From Burkholderiales bacterium (GTDB lineage: Bacteria > Pseudomonadota > Gammaproteobacteria > Burkholderiales > UBA11063): 7,019 nt of DNA. The DNA lies in contig JAPJMP010000068.1 in assembly GCA_026461645.1 (NCBI GenBank), positions 1 through 7,019 on the forward strand, given 5' to 3'. A program made the translations under genes and the position numbers. Below the pieces are notes generated by a model. The model was not told where the DNA came from, searched no databases, and was given only the letters and a program-made list of their open reading frames with translations. Positions 7,015 to 7,019 of this stretch are shown in pieces; within the stretch, counting starts at the first letter, position 1, and each line of letters begins with the position of its first letter.

Positions 7015-7019
7015 AATTC

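Noticed and set aside
1..7019. CRISPR arrays, tRNA or rRNA genes, insertion sequences, riboswitches, defence or toxin-antitoxin systems
   Set aside because: No repeat-spacer pattern, cloverleaf, transposase motif or paired small genes seen on either strand. Apart from the orphan gene the window is conserved housekeeping coding sequence.

Overview
The window is a stretch of compact, AT-rich bacterial chromosome (about one third G+C by eye). It carries five complete housekeeping genes in one direction, ribF, ileS, lspA, ispH and ffh, followed by one small unrecognised gene on the opposite strand. The ribF-ileS-lspA-ispH order is typical of Gammaproteobacteria and, with variations, Betaproteobacteria. 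The IleS, IspH and Ffh proteins read as close relatives of the E. coli enzymes along their whole length. The low G+C and A/T-biased codon use would fit a host-associated or otherwise streamlined gammaproteobacterium (Francisella-like or Legionellales-like), but the genus cannot be fixed from the sequence alone.

Layout. Positions 1-27 hold only the unidentified flank before ribF. ribF (28-960) encodes the bifunctional flavokinase/FAD synthetase. ileS starts at ATG 984, not at the in-frame TTG 972, and ends at 3830. lspA (3844-4374) encodes prolipoprotein signal peptidase and overlaps ispH (4368-5303) by 7 bases. ffh (5316-6659) follows ispH by 12 bases. Gaps in this block are 23, 13, -7 and 12 bases, so the five genes are probably one transcription unit whose promoter lies outside the window. 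The orphan minus-strand gene (7001-6663) converges on ffh with only 3 bases between the two stop codons. No stretch over 300 bases lacks a gene.

Functionally the block joins cofactor supply (FMN/FAD), Ile-tRNA charging, lipoprotein maturation, the last step of the MEP isoprenoid pathway, and the protein part of the signal recognition particle. lspA and ffh share a membrane-protein and export theme; the rest look like a classic growth-linked housekeeping operon. Compared with E. coli, fkpB is missing between lspA and ispH, and ffh is added at the end.

I see no CRISPR array, mobile element, tRNA, rRNA, toxin-antitoxin pair or defence island, and nothing that amounts to a new biological system. 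The points most worth a second look are: ribosome-binding sites that are pure G tracts (G7 before lspA, G6 before ffh, G4 before the orphan gene), the orphan basic 112-residue protein, the altered operon composition, and several substitutions at usually conserved positions in RibF and Ffh.
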